A stretch of DNA of 23,320 bases, from positions 1-23,320 of IMG/VR virus record IMGVR_UViG_3300031551_000007, one strand, 5' to 3'. Positions 13,524 to 20,136 of this stretch are shown piece by piece; positions within the stretch are counted from its first letter, which is position 1; each line of letters opens with the position of its first letter. Position numbers and translations under genes: made by a program. This DNA is from a virus. The notes beneath the pieces are model-generated. The model was not told the DNA's origin and ran no database searches. It saw only the letters and a list, made by a program, of their open reading frames with translations.

Positions 13524-13746
13524 GAGTCTTGCACTCCTCTTTATGTTTCTCAAGCCCGGTCTCTATGACAAAATGGCCGCAGGTCCTGCACCTAAAGTAC
13601 CTGAAGTACTTTGGCCGGCGCGGGGAGTCGGTGGCACTCCGGGGTAGCTCCTTGCCCGCCTTGATGCGTTCTTTTCTTTCCCTATTCCGTTTGCCCATTT
13701 TGCATATAAAAAAGAGGCGACACTCTGAGCCTATAAGCCCATACAA
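13504..13746 (-). CDS. Small C2HC zinc-finger protein
   Basis: An 80-aa basic protein: KMGKRNRERKERIKAGKELP, then YFRYFRCRTCGHFVIETGLE and KHKEECKTRG. C53, C56, H68 and C72 make a C-x2-C-x11-H-x3-C zinc finger. The start is uncertain: TTG 13746 has AGGAGG five bases upstream and is preferred; ATG 13761 lacks a ribosome site; ATG 13698 (MGKRNRER) also lacks one but lies just after a terminator. Ribosome site and TTG fall inside the first arm of that terminator hairpin, so folding would hide them. Likely DNA or RNA binding; role unknown. Confidence 0.55.
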   Translation of the reverse strand: MYGLIGSECRLFFICKMGKRNRERKERIKAGKELPRSATDSPRRPKYFRYFRCRTCGHFVIETGLEKHKEECKTRGFVLV

Positions 13747-13755
13747 TGTCGCCTC
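13708..13755 (-). terminator. Intrinsic terminator overlapping a gene start
   Basis: GAGGCGACA and TGTCGCCTC (plus-strand arms 13714-13722 and 13747-13755) are perfect 9-bp complements. An inner hairpin TGGGCT-TATA-GGCTCA (with two G-T pairs) adds stability. TTTTTT (13713-13708) follows on the minus strand. The 5' arm contains the AGGAGG site and touches the TTG start of the zinc-finger gene. Confidence 0.75.
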
Positions 13756-13800
13756 CTGCATCTGCCCGGTCAGCTCGTTGCCTCCGGGCCAGGTCAGCTC

Positions 13801-13986
13801 TTATTCAGTTGTTAAGCCTCTATCCTCCCGTGTCAAATCCTGGGTAGCTTTACTCTCTATATGGACGATAACACCATCGGCCACTTTTATCAATACTTCA
13901 CCATGGCCGGCTGCATAAACAAAAGCCAGGTGCTCATCCACCAACGCCCGGCCTTTGGACTTTTCTTTATTTTCCTTCTCAGGCAT
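13801..13986 (-). CDS. DUF2292-like small protein
   Basis: A 61-aa protein: MPEKENKEKSKGRALVDEHL, then GHGEVLIKVADGVIVHIESK. The G-x-V-x-(I/V)-x-(I/V)-x-D-G-x-(I/V)-x-x-I-E pattern is that of DUF2292, small proteins found in many bacteria and phages with unknown function. Its ATG overlaps the TAA of the resolvase gene (TAATG). It is followed by the hairpin terminator at 13708-13755. Family assignment is by pattern only. Confidence 0.6.
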   Translation of the reverse strand: MPEKENKEKSKGRALVDEHLAFVYAAGHGEVLIKVADGVIVHIESKATQDLTREDRGLTTE

Positions 13987-14459
13987 TATTCTCTCGCCAT
14001 CCTTAGTAATTTCCCCACTCCGTAATGGTGCTGCCCGATGCCTATAGCATCTGTTTCGTGGTCAGTGATATCTCGGGGCAGCTGGGGATATATCAAGTGA
14101 ACCGCCCCGGCCGCTATCGCTTTATCCGCTTTACCGGTGCCGGTAACACTCCGCTTCCACTCCGCTGGGCTGTAGAAAGATATCTTTAATTTACTCATCT
14201 CCGCCCACTTCTTGATGCTGGTGACCGCCACCTCCAGCGCCGGTATCCTTTTGCCATAGAACCGGATGGCACGCTCGCAAGCCACCTCGGTAAAGCCGTA
14301 CATTGTATGGAGTCTTTTCAGCTCTCCCACGATGTGCATAAAGCGGCGGTCGTAGGCTATCCCTTTGGTGCTGATGAGCCCCCATGCCGCCAGGTCCTCA
14401 TTATCGAAAAGCGCCCAGCCCAGGACAGTAGATGAAGGGTCAACCGCCAGGAATTTCAT
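13986..14459 (-). CDS. RuvC-fold Holliday junction resolvase
   Basis: A 157-aa RNase H-fold nuclease. D7 in FLAVDPSSTVLGWA, E62 in EVACERAI, and D133/D137 in ITDHETDAIGIGQHH give the acidic metal-binding set of RuvC-type enzymes. The middle, SPAEWKRSVTGTGKADKAIA, fits the RuvC SPxxVKxxxTGxGxAxK pattern. It would cut branched DNA arising in recombination by RecT or clear junctions before packaging. ATG overlaps the LuxR-like gene by ATGA, with GGAGG nine bases upstream. Confidence 0.88.
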   Translation of the reverse strand: MKFLAVDPSSTVLGWALFDNEDLAAWGLISTKGIAYDRRFMHIVGELKRLHTMYGFTEVACERAIRFYGKRIPALEVAVTSIKKWAEMSKLKISFYSPAEWKRSVTGTGKADKAIAAGAVHLIYPQLPRDITDHETDAIGIGQHHYGVGKLLRMARE

Positions 14460-14698
14460 TTATTTATTCCTCCATTCCCGAGGGGCAGTTCAAAGGGATG
14501 AATCCAGCGTTTATACACGGCAAAGGCCACCGCTTGGGTAGTGGTCTTGGCAGCCAGCTTTGTTCTTATAATACGGACATAGACATCAAGAGTAGCCACG
14601 CCGACCGCCTGCTCCTTGGCGATTGCATCATAATTGAAGCCTCTCGCCAGCCGGTCGAGGATTGTAATCTCCTGCAGGGTGAGGGGCGACGTTATCAT
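14456..14698 (-). CDS. Orphan LuxR/GerE-type helix-turn-helix protein
   Basis: An 80-aa protein that is little more than the DNA-binding domain: LTLQEITILDRLARGFNYDA, IAKEQAVGVATLDVYVRIIR, TKLAAKTTTQAVAFAVYKRW. This fits the GerE tetrahelix (T-x-x-E-x-x-I-L ... I-A-x-x-x-x-V ... T-L-x-x-Y-V-x-x-I-x-x-K-L-x-A ... A-V). There is no receiver or ligand domain, so activity must be set by its amount or by partners. GGGAG lies nine bases before the ATG. A degenerate version of the dispersed 16-nt motif (ATTATTTGAGA) lies just upstream. Probably a phage transcription regulator. Confidence 0.75.
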   Translation of the reverse strand: MITSPLTLQEITILDRLARGFNYDAIAKEQAVGVATLDVYVRIIRTKLAAKTTTQAVAFAVYKRWIHPFELPLGNGGINK

Positions 14699-14739
14699 CT
14701 AGGCTTCTCCCTTTTTTATAGTCTCAAATAATGCGCGGC

Positions 14740-15504
14740 TCAACGCTCCACCCCCAGCCAGTCAAGTAGTATCGCCCGGACATAGCTGACATTACATTTA
14801 TTGTGATTCACGGCTTCTGAGAAGGCATCATGTATCTGTTTCTCGGTGGCGCCGCCGGCCTGTGCAACCTCTACGGCAAGATCCCTTAACTGTGCCATCT
14901 CCCTACTACCAGGCTCTCTCCCAAAAGCATAGGGGAACTTTTTAAGAAATTTTTTTAATACTGGTGAAATAGCTGATGAGGTTGTGGGATCCCGCCCCTC
15001 TCCCTCTCCTATAGTTTCATTTAGTTTAGTATAGTTTAGTTTAGTATGTGGATTTCTGACAGTAGAAATAGGGGTAGCGCTGGGGTTTTCGCCAGTAGAA
15101 ACCTTTGCTTCGCTGGATTTCTGCTGTAAGAAACTGGGTTTTGGGGGTGGTTCGGTTTTTCTGTTCCGGTAGGCATCGGCGACCCCGTCCACGAAGTTCT
15201 GCACCCACACTATCCTCTTCTCCCACAATTCTTTGTCGATGGCTTCCAGTTCCACGAGTAACGACATAATCTGATTACCTTTATCCTCATCCACATGGGT
15301 TTTCGCCAGTAGAAACTCCCACGCTGCGGGATTTCTACAGTCATAAAAATGCCCTGGACCCTTAGCCAGCAGCTCCAGGAGTTTGAACCAGAAAGCATAG
15401 CCGTCATTGCCGAACTTGCTCTCCAGGATAAACAGCGTCTTCTTATCACTGGCATCAGCGTCATGGGGGAAGTAATCGACTGTTTGTTTTTTCGGTCTAC
15501 CCAT
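14740..15504 (-). CDS. Replication initiation protein, DUF4373 / DnaD-type
   Basis: A 254-aa protein. Residues 8-110 (VDYFPHDADASDKKTLFILE, then SKFGNDGYAFWFKLLELLAK) are a DUF4373 (Lin1244/Lin1753-like) N-terminal domain. A low-complexity linker holds TKLNYTKLNET. Residues 176-254 (SPVLKKFLKKFPYAFGREPG, and EKQIHDAFSEAVNHN) form a helical C-terminal domain resembling DnaD-type primosome proteins. It likely binds the phage origin and loads the host helicase. The gene itself contains tagttt iterons and repeated GTAGAAA motifs, consistent with an origin inside it. AGGAG precedes the ATG by seven bases. Confidence 0.75.
   Translation of the reverse strand: MGRPKKQTVDYFPHDADASDKKTLFILESKFGNDGYAFWFKLLELLAKGPGHFYDCRNPAAWEFLLAKTHVDEDKGNQIMSLLVELEAIDKELWEKRIVWVQNFVDGVADAYRNRKTEPPPKPSFLQQKSSEAKVSTGENPSATPISTVRNPHTKLNYTKLNETIGEGEGRDPTTSSAISPVLKKFLKKFPYAFGREPGSREMAQLRDLAVEVAQAGGATEKQIHDAFSEAVNHNKCNVSYVRAILLDWLGVER
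15083..15102. repeat. 20-bp direct repeat, copy A
   Basis: Minus strand GTTTCTACTGGCGAAAACCC, identical to 15297-15316. Here it is read in frame as V-S-T-G-E-N-P. Confidence 0.8.
15297..15316. repeat. 20-bp direct repeat, copy B
   Basis: The same 20 bases as 15083-15102, but read in another frame of the same gene, as F-L-L-A-K-T. A following GGGATTTCTAC pairs with its end as an inverted repeat. Confidence 0.8.
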
Positions 15505-15515
15505 CGGTCACTCCT

Positions 15516-15857
15516 TTACAACAATCTCCTCTGCTCCGCCGGCTTTAGATGACAGTCGGCGGCACGTCTGAAATCGCGCCGCCTCAAAGCGTCCTCAATT
15601 AGCCTGCTCTTGATGGAGTCGGCATATTCTCGGGCTTCCTCATAACTGGTCACCAGGAAGTAGCCGGCGGGCGGCTTGGTGGTGCTGGCCACCGGCAACC
15701 CCTCGGCTATCAGTTCCCGGATAATTTGCCGGATTACTCGATCTTCTTGGTGGCCAAGCATCCGCGCCAGTTCTCCGCCGGTGATAGCCCGGTCCCGGCC
15801 TTCATGCCGCTCCAGGATATATCTCAGCTCCGTTTTCAGGTCTTGAGCAAGCACCAT
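15516..15857 (-). CDS. Winged-helix DNA-binding protein
   Basis: A 113-aa protein. AITGGELARMLGHQEDRVIR, then QIIRELIAEGLPVASTTKPP and AGYFLVTSYEEAREYADSIK, fit a winged helix: helix, helix, recognition helix, then a two-stranded wing. A basic C-terminal helix follows (ALRRRDFRRAADCHLKPAEQ). It sits just upstream of the replication initiator in the transcript and overlaps the gene before it by 22 bp, so a role in replication control or early gene regulation is plausible. The family name is not known to me. Confidence 0.65.
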   Translation of the reverse strand: MVLAQDLKTELRYILERHEGRDRAITGGELARMLGHQEDRVIRQIIRELIAEGLPVASTTKPPAGYFLVTSYEEAREYADSIKSRLIEDALRRRDFRRAADCHLKPAEQRRLL

Positions 15858-16003
15858 AATTTAGTGATTATCCTCTCACCCATATATTCCACTATCACTG
15901 TCCGCCTCGGGCAGAATTTCACGACCTGGACTGTCGCTCCCTGGGGGATCTTGCTCCCCAGGGCTTTGGTCCACCGATCACCTTTGAATACCCTGGTTAC
16001 CAA
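15836..16003 (-). CDS. Small beta-rich phage protein
   Basis: A 55-aa protein if TTG 16003 is used (AAAAGG five bases upstream); ATG 16027 or TTG 16036 would add 8 or 11 residues but lack a ribosome site. It reads VTRVFKGDRWTKALGSKIPQ, then GATVQVVKFCPRRTVIVEYM and GERIITKLWCLLKT, suggesting a small SH3-like barrel. It resembles small proteins seen in phage replication modules by my recollection; function unknown. It lies across the end of the zinc-ribbon gene and overlaps the winged-helix gene. Confidence 0.55.
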   Translation of the reverse strand: MVTRVFKGDRWTKALGSKIPQGATVQVVKFCPRRTVIVEYMGERIITKLWCLLKT

Positions 16004-16862
16004 TTTCTCCTTTTGATAATTCAACATAAGATTCAAACCAAGAAACTTTTACCTTGTCCCTCCATTCCTCATTGAAGGCGGGAAAGTTTGGTAAGCGGGT
16101 TGATGATTTGACCGGAGCAGCCTTTGGCTGCTGTTTCTTGGGACATGGGGATAGCTTAGGCTGCCGGCTCGGTGAATATGGTAATAAGCCCCACTTCATT
16201 TTCCTGGTTGACCAGGTTGAATCAGCTATCCCCCATCTTCTCTTGGTAAATCTTTCTCCATAATCCCCAACCTCAGCGAGGATTTGGGCGGTATTTTCAT
16301 CAAGATACTTCCTCATGGCGCCCTTGGTATAAGGGTCAGGCAGGGGAGGCACCGGGATCAGCTCTACCTTCGCCTGGTGACTTTGGTTTACTTTGGTAGC
16401 AGAAGGTGACCCTTTTTTGTTCTGCCTGCTCCTACCCCATTTACCTATCGGCAGTCCCCATCTTTTTTTGAGATATGCCCAGGTGCCGGATGGAATTCCC
16501 CACCGCTTCCTGGTGGTCAATTCCCTAAGTTTTTCAACCTCGGCTTTTATCTGTTCCTTATTCTCCTCATAATAAGCATACATGATAAGCCTGTGTTTAG
16601 GCCATTTATCTCCGCTTACATCGGGTTTCGGAGGGACCGGTAATTTCAAGAGAGTGTCTTTATCAAGGTCCTTGAATCTTAATTTTCCCGCCATAATTTC
16701 CCCCATTTCTAACGCTTTCTTCCTTCTCACCCGCCTATTTACGATTACCTCCATCGTTTCTTGTGTTTTTCTCTCCCCACATTGAATACAGACCCACCTT
16801 TCTTCTTCATCATTCCATCCCATATCGCCACCGCACTTCGGGCAGGCCCTGGAGAGAATCAT
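15978..16862 (-). CDS. Zinc-ribbon protein with duplicated RWG-motif module
   Basis: A 294-aa protein. C7, C10, C25 and C28 (ACPKCGG ... VCIQCGE) form an N-terminal zinc ribbon. Then come two similar modules, residues about 72-138 and 166-227: each begins L.PVPP.PD, has a helix (EENKEQIKAEVEKL / DENTAQILAEVGDY) and ends with a paired motif, KRWGIPSGTWAYLKKRWGLP in the first and RRWGIADSTWSTRKMKWGLL in the second. A third partial start, RLPNFPAFNEEWRDKVKVSW, closes the protein. The RWGI..(G/S)TW pattern looks like an HTH turn, so sequence-specific DNA binding is likely. I know no named family. Confidence 0.6.
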   Translation of the reverse strand: MILSRACPKCGGDMGWNDEEERWVCIQCGERKTQETMEVIVNRRVRRKKALEMGEIMAGKLRFKDLDKDTLLKLPVPPKPDVSGDKWPKHRLIMYAYYEENKEQIKAEVEKLRELTTRKRWGIPSGTWAYLKKRWGLPIGKWGRSRQNKKGSPSATKVNQSHQAKVELIPVPPLPDPYTKGAMRKYLDENTAQILAEVGDYGERFTKRRWGIADSTWSTRKMKWGLLPYSPSRQPKLSPCPKKQQPKAAPVKSSTRLPNFPAFNEEWRDKVKVSWFESYVELSKGEIGNQGIQR

Positions 16863-16884
16863 TTATTATTTCCCTCTCTTATAG

Positions 16885-18786
16885 TTAGTCTTTATCCTGT
16901 GAGCTTCGCCGTGTCTGGCATATGCCCTTTTCGACTTTAATGACATCATCGGCTATGCAACACGGCTCCCCGGTCCCCACTCTCTCCTTTATGGCGAAGT
17001 AGCATCCTGGGCAGTTGGCATTCTGAAAGGCAGCCAGAGGATTTTTAGCTCCGGTGTAGGCTGATAACTGATCATCGCTGATATAGACGATCGGTTTTTC
17101 CTCTTCCGCTGCCGGCTCTATAATCTCCTCCTCATCCTCCAGCTCGTTATCCTCGACCTCTTCCGCCGCCGGCTCACACCGCCCGCGGCATTTCCCAGCA
17201 CTATCCAGCTGCTTGTGATAGGTATAATTGCAGCATTCCTCCCCGGTACCGATGAGATTCTCCTTGGCATGGATACAGCCCCGGCAGTTCGCTTCCTGGA
17301 AGGCGGTAACCTCGGCAATAAAGGCTTCCAGGGTACCGGTGATAATGGCCAGATCTCGCTGCTGCTCATGCTTGAGGACCACGCTATAATCATGGTAAGC
17401 GCTGGCCCGCCGGCCCCGGGTAAACTGGGCAGCGATCGTTAAATTCAGGAGCTTCTCGAGAGATTTACCATTAAGGCCGACGATTAAAGTATCTATATCC
17501 AGCCTGCCATTGTTCAATTTGGGCAGGTCTTCAAACATGAGCCCCAGGTCCTGCCGCCCGGCGGCATCCAAGGTGGGGAGGATATGCTTCGCCAGGACCA
17601 ACAAGCAGCCGCGGGGATTTTCATTTGCGTGCTGAAACGTCTGCCCGAGCTTGATAGTCAGCTCCCGGTCCTGCTCTTTTTTGAGCTTGTTCGTATCTCG
17701 AGTTTTCTTAGTCTTTTTCTTCCGATAGCAGCTGGGGTCAAGGCAGATCCGCTCTGGCTCTTCTTTGTCAGTCACCCGGTACTTGAAGAGGGCTGTCTTG
17801 GGGCATTTTTCGCATTCCTCGGGGCTGTCAATCTCATCCGGGCGGATGGTTTCCCGCTGGCTATAACTGATTTCGTCACCGGTAAGGAATTTCTCCTTGG
17901 CGCCCTGTCCCTTCAGGGCTTTTTGGGCTTCTTCAACCCAAGCTCTAACCGCGGCGGAGTTTTTCTTCTCCCAGCATTCGATATTAAGGCACCGGTCCTC
18001 TTTCTTTCTGGACTCCCAAGGCTCTGATGCTTTTATCTTAAACTCACAACCTTCGCATTCGCTGACGTCAAAAGCTGGCTTCTCCCATCTATCAGATTTC
18101 GGGTTGAGGCTTTTACTACTATTCCAGAGTTCCCTCTCCACAGAATTTGATAGCTCGGCTACCGAGAAATTTCGGCTGATACTCTGTTTCGCCAGGTCCT
18201 GCTGCAGTTTCGGCGCCTTGTTCATCCGGAGCAGCTGTCGGCCATGGGTAGGTGATATTTTTTGAGAAATAATTTCCTGCTGGATCTCCGCCGGCAGCTC
18301 CAGGAGCCGGATAGTATTGGCTATCTCGCCCTGGCTGCAGTTGTGGCACCGGGCCAGTTCCGTCTGGGATATCTTGAAGTCCTCCAGGTACCGCTTATAA
18401 AAAGTGGCCAGCTCGATGGGGTTAAGGTCTTTGCGGACTGTGTTGGCCTCCATCACCAGGTCGGCCATTTGCTGATCGCTTAGATCCCGGACCACACAAG
18501 GTATCTCGGCATATTCCTGCAGTTTGAACTCCTGGAGATTAAACAGAAAGCCAGCCCTCCGCAGCCAGCCATCCCCAATCTCATATTTGCCAGGCTCCTT
18601 GCCAGGTCGGACCACCGGCATCTGTATCAGTCCGTGCTCCTGAAAGGATAGGGCGAATTCCTTCGCCGTCTCCGGGGATACCTTTCTCCTGCTCTCCGGC
18701 TGATAGGGATTCGGGAGCAGGTCCTCCACCTTAATGAACCGGGCCACCTCCACCCCGGTCACTTTGGGCTTAGTCTTTGTTGCCAT
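16885..18786 (-). CDS. Large ParB-like protein with four cysteine clusters
   Basis: A 633-aa protein. Residues 15-125 are a ParB N-terminal domain (EDLLPNPYQPESRRKVSPET, with EIGDGWLRRAGFL) and 130-215 a ParB HTH (ISQTELARCHNCSQGEIANT then IRLLELPAE). Two C-x2-C...C-x4-C units follow (C244/247/266/271 and C325/328/348/353), like the zinc units of PRTRC-type ParB proteins. Two further Cys repeats end the protein (C501 to C537, C592 to C623), each with FQ.ANC.GC and GTGE.CC, separated by an acidic linker. No ParA gene is in the window. It may organise or segregate phage DNA or regulate transcription. AAAGGAG precedes the ATG, which overlaps the previous gene by 17 bp. Confidence 0.85.
   Translation of the reverse strand: MATKTKPKVTGVEVARFIKVEDLLPNPYQPESRRKVSPETAKEFALSFQEHGLIQMPVVRPGKEPGKYEIGDGWLRRAGFLFNLQEFKLQEYAEIPCVVRDLSDQQMADLVMEANTVRKDLNPIELATFYKRYLEDFKISQTELARCHNCSQGEIANTIRLLELPAEIQQEIISQKISPTHGRQLLRMNKAPKLQQDLAKQSISRNFSVAELSNSVERELWNSSKSLNPKSDRWEKPAFDVSECEGCEFKIKASEPWESRKKEDRCLNIECWEKKNSAAVRAWVEEAQKALKGQGAKEKFLTGDEISYSQRETIRPDEIDSPEECEKCPKTALFKYRVTDKEEPERICLDPSCYRKKKTKKTRDTNKLKKEQDRELTIKLGQTFQHANENPRGCLLVLAKHILPTLDAAGRQDLGLMFEDLPKLNNGRLDIDTLIVGLNGKSLEKLLNLTIAAQFTRGRRASAYHDYSVVLKHEQQRDLAIITGTLEAFIAEVTAFQEANCRGCIHAKENLIGTGEECCNYTYHKQLDSAGKCRGRCEPAAEEVEDNELEDEEEIIEPAAEEEKPIVYISDDQLSAYTGAKNPLAAFQNANCPGCYFAIKERVGTGEPCCIADDVIKVEKGICQTRRSSQDKD
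18256..18271. repeat. Copy 3 of the dispersed 16-nt motif, inside the ParB gene
   Basis: Plus strand TATTTTTTGAGAAATA, identical to 1590-1605 and to the minus strand of 12725-12740. It covers about codons 172-177 of the ParB-like gene, in the HTH region. Confidence 0.6.
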
Positions 18787-19654
18787 GACTTCTCCTTTCT
18801 GGCATCTCCTGTCTTAATTTATATGCACCATGAAGCAGTGGTTTACCCTTAATACTCATTGGTAATTCAGCAAGTAAGTTGTTTTTTATGAACACCGGTA
18901 TCCCCGCTTGGTCAGCAGCCTTAACTATCTCCTCCACCCACTCAATCTTGGGCGGTTTATAGGGCTTGGTCTGGGCACCGATGATTACCCAGTTGATATA
19001 TCGTTTTAGCTGACCTGGTGTGGTTAAAATTCTGCCCAGCAAAGGCTCAAAGGAAATAAACCTTATCTTTGCCTGAACATAGGGTAGATACTTCATGGCT
19101 TTTTGGAACATTGGCTCATTGCAGACAGTAACTCCCACCCAGCAGTTATCGGGGAACGGCGACCACTTCACTAGGTTCTGCGGTTGCTTGGTGAGTAGAT
19201 AGAAGCGGTGATGACGATTAGCTTTAATACAGTCAAATATTTCATCTTGCCACACTCTGGGTATCCAATCGCCGAAGAGTTCCCCCATATCACATACAAA
19301 AATACCCTTTGCTTGGGAGCTAAAACGCTTTATGGTATAGGTTTTGCCCTGATTAGTTGTCCAAGCTTTGACCTGATGTAACTCTTTTAACCTCTCCTCC
19401 CAGAAGCGGGGATAGAAGGGATCTAACATACAGTTAGGATACCGTTCGTGAATGGATGAGCTAATAGGGAAGATGCCACCTGATAGATACCTTTGCCTCA
19501 ACCGCCCGTGAGCCAGCTTGTAGGCATAGCAGGGGAACAGCCCCCCAAGACAAAGCCCTTCTGGGGTATGGTTGAGACAGCCGGTTATCGGATTCCAAGT
19601 ATAGCCCTGGCTGCCGTCAGGGTTTTTTACCCATTCTATATTCGTCTTGTTCAT
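18770..19654 (-). CDS. Phage Gp37/Gp68 family protein (DUF5131)
   Basis: A 294-aa protein from ATG 19654 (GAGGG eight bases upstream); a GTG at 19687 inside a hairpin is less likely. It starts KTNIEWVKNPDGSQGYTWNP then ITGC, and has GIFVCDMGELFGDWIP, HHRFYLLTKQPQNLVKW, NCWVGVTVCNEP, FISFEPLLGRI and INWVIIGAQTKPY, all typical of DUF5131. The N-terminal cysteines C26, C35 and C42 have wider spacing than the usual C-x6-C-x2-C of this family; they may hold a metal cluster. The biochemical role of the family is not settled to my knowledge. It overlaps the ParB gene by 17 bp. Confidence 0.88.
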   Translation of the reverse strand: MNKTNIEWVKNPDGSQGYTWNPITGCLNHTPEGLCLGGLFPCYAYKLAHGRLRQRYLSGGIFPISSSIHERYPNCMLDPFYPRFWEERLKELHQVKAWTTNQGKTYTIKRFSSQAKGIFVCDMGELFGDWIPRVWQDEIFDCIKANRHHRFYLLTKQPQNLVKWSPFPDNCWVGVTVCNEPMFQKAMKYLPYVQAKIRFISFEPLLGRILTTPGQLKRYINWVIIGAQTKPYKPPKIEWVEEIVKAADQAGIPVFIKNNLLAELPMSIKGKPLLHGAYKLRQEMPERRSHGNKD

Positions 19655-19671
19655 TCTGATAACCCTCTCAT

Positions 19672-19697
19672 CCCAGCCCACTGTCACCAGGGCTGGG
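19672..19697 (-). other. Hairpin before the DUF5131 gene
   Basis: CCCAGCCC (19672-19679) and GGGCTGGG (19690-19697) form an 8-bp stem with a 10-nt loop and no T run. It lies 9 bp past the stop of the preceding gene and shortly before the GAGGG ribosome site, so it could tune translation or act as a weak stop for transcription. Confidence 0.5.
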
Positions 19698-19705
19698 TCA
19701 GGGGG

Positions 19706-20041
19706 TTACTTCTCGTCGGTTTCGGCTTTATAATTAACGCTTGTCATCTTCATGACTTTCTTTACCGCTTGGGCGAAGGCTATAAGCAGATCAGGGGCGG
19801 TAGCGATGCCGGCAGTATCCACGATCCCATTCAGGCTAATAACCCTCGGCCGTTGCCTTTTGAACCACCTGAAGACGCCTCGTGGTGTATCCTGCCGTAC
19901 GGGCAAAATCTGGTGGAAGCCGACCGGTCTCCCTTCTTTGATGTCGGCCTGGATCTGGTCGCCATTTGGGAACGTAACGATGACAGGCAACCGGGCAGGT
20001 GTCCCTATGACAATGCCGTTAGGTAATCTTTCGCTCTTCAA
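19706..20041 (-). CDS. Hypothetical phage protein
   Basis: A 111-aa protein that I do not recognise. It starts at TTG 20041 with GGAGG six bases upstream. The first half is beta-like (NGIVIGTPARLPVIVTFPNG then DQIQADIKEG), the middle basic (GVFRWFKRQRPRVISL), and the second half helical (APDLLIAFAQAVKKVMKMTS). No cysteine, signal peptide or membrane segment. It follows an AT-rich gap and is separated from the next gene by a hairpin. Confidence 0.6.
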   Translation of the reverse strand: MKSERLPNGIVIGTPARLPVIVTFPNGDQIQADIKEGRPVGFHQILPVRQDTPRGVFRWFKRQRPRVISLNGIVDTAGIATAPDLLIAFAQAVKKVMKMTSVNYKAETDEK

Positions 20042-20136
20042 AATTCTCCTCCTTTTTGTATTTACTATAAGTATCTACTAATACTCACTACTAAAACTCG
20101 ATTCCACCACCTCCCTTTATTTATCTATGTATCTAT
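20042..20136 (-). promoter_or_regulatory. AT-rich gap with short repeats
   Basis: Holds TATC microsatellite-like repeats (about 20121-20141, running into the gene end) and several TAGTA units, including the inverted pair AGTAT...ATACT. A TATAGT hexamer on the minus strand lacks a good -35. It may hold an operator or weak promoter for the 19706-20041 gene; nothing firm is seen. Confidence 0.25.

Larger units (their letters stand above)
14938..15338. other. Candidate replication origin inside the replication gene
   Basis: An AT-rich block (about 14938-14963), then an array of AGTTTAGT/TAGTTT repeats with 10-bp spacing (15012-15046), then a cluster of GTAGAAA motifs at 15062, 15095 and 15309 with TTTCTAC inverted at 15332 and degenerate forms near 15052 and 15118. 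The repeats lie in the gene of the likely initiator, as in the lambda O-gene origin. The repeats are seen directly; origin function is inferred. Confidence 0.5.

Noticed and set aside
20042-20136. Tiny open frame starting GTG after GGGAGG
   Set aside because: Only nine codons and too close to the ribosome site; no support.
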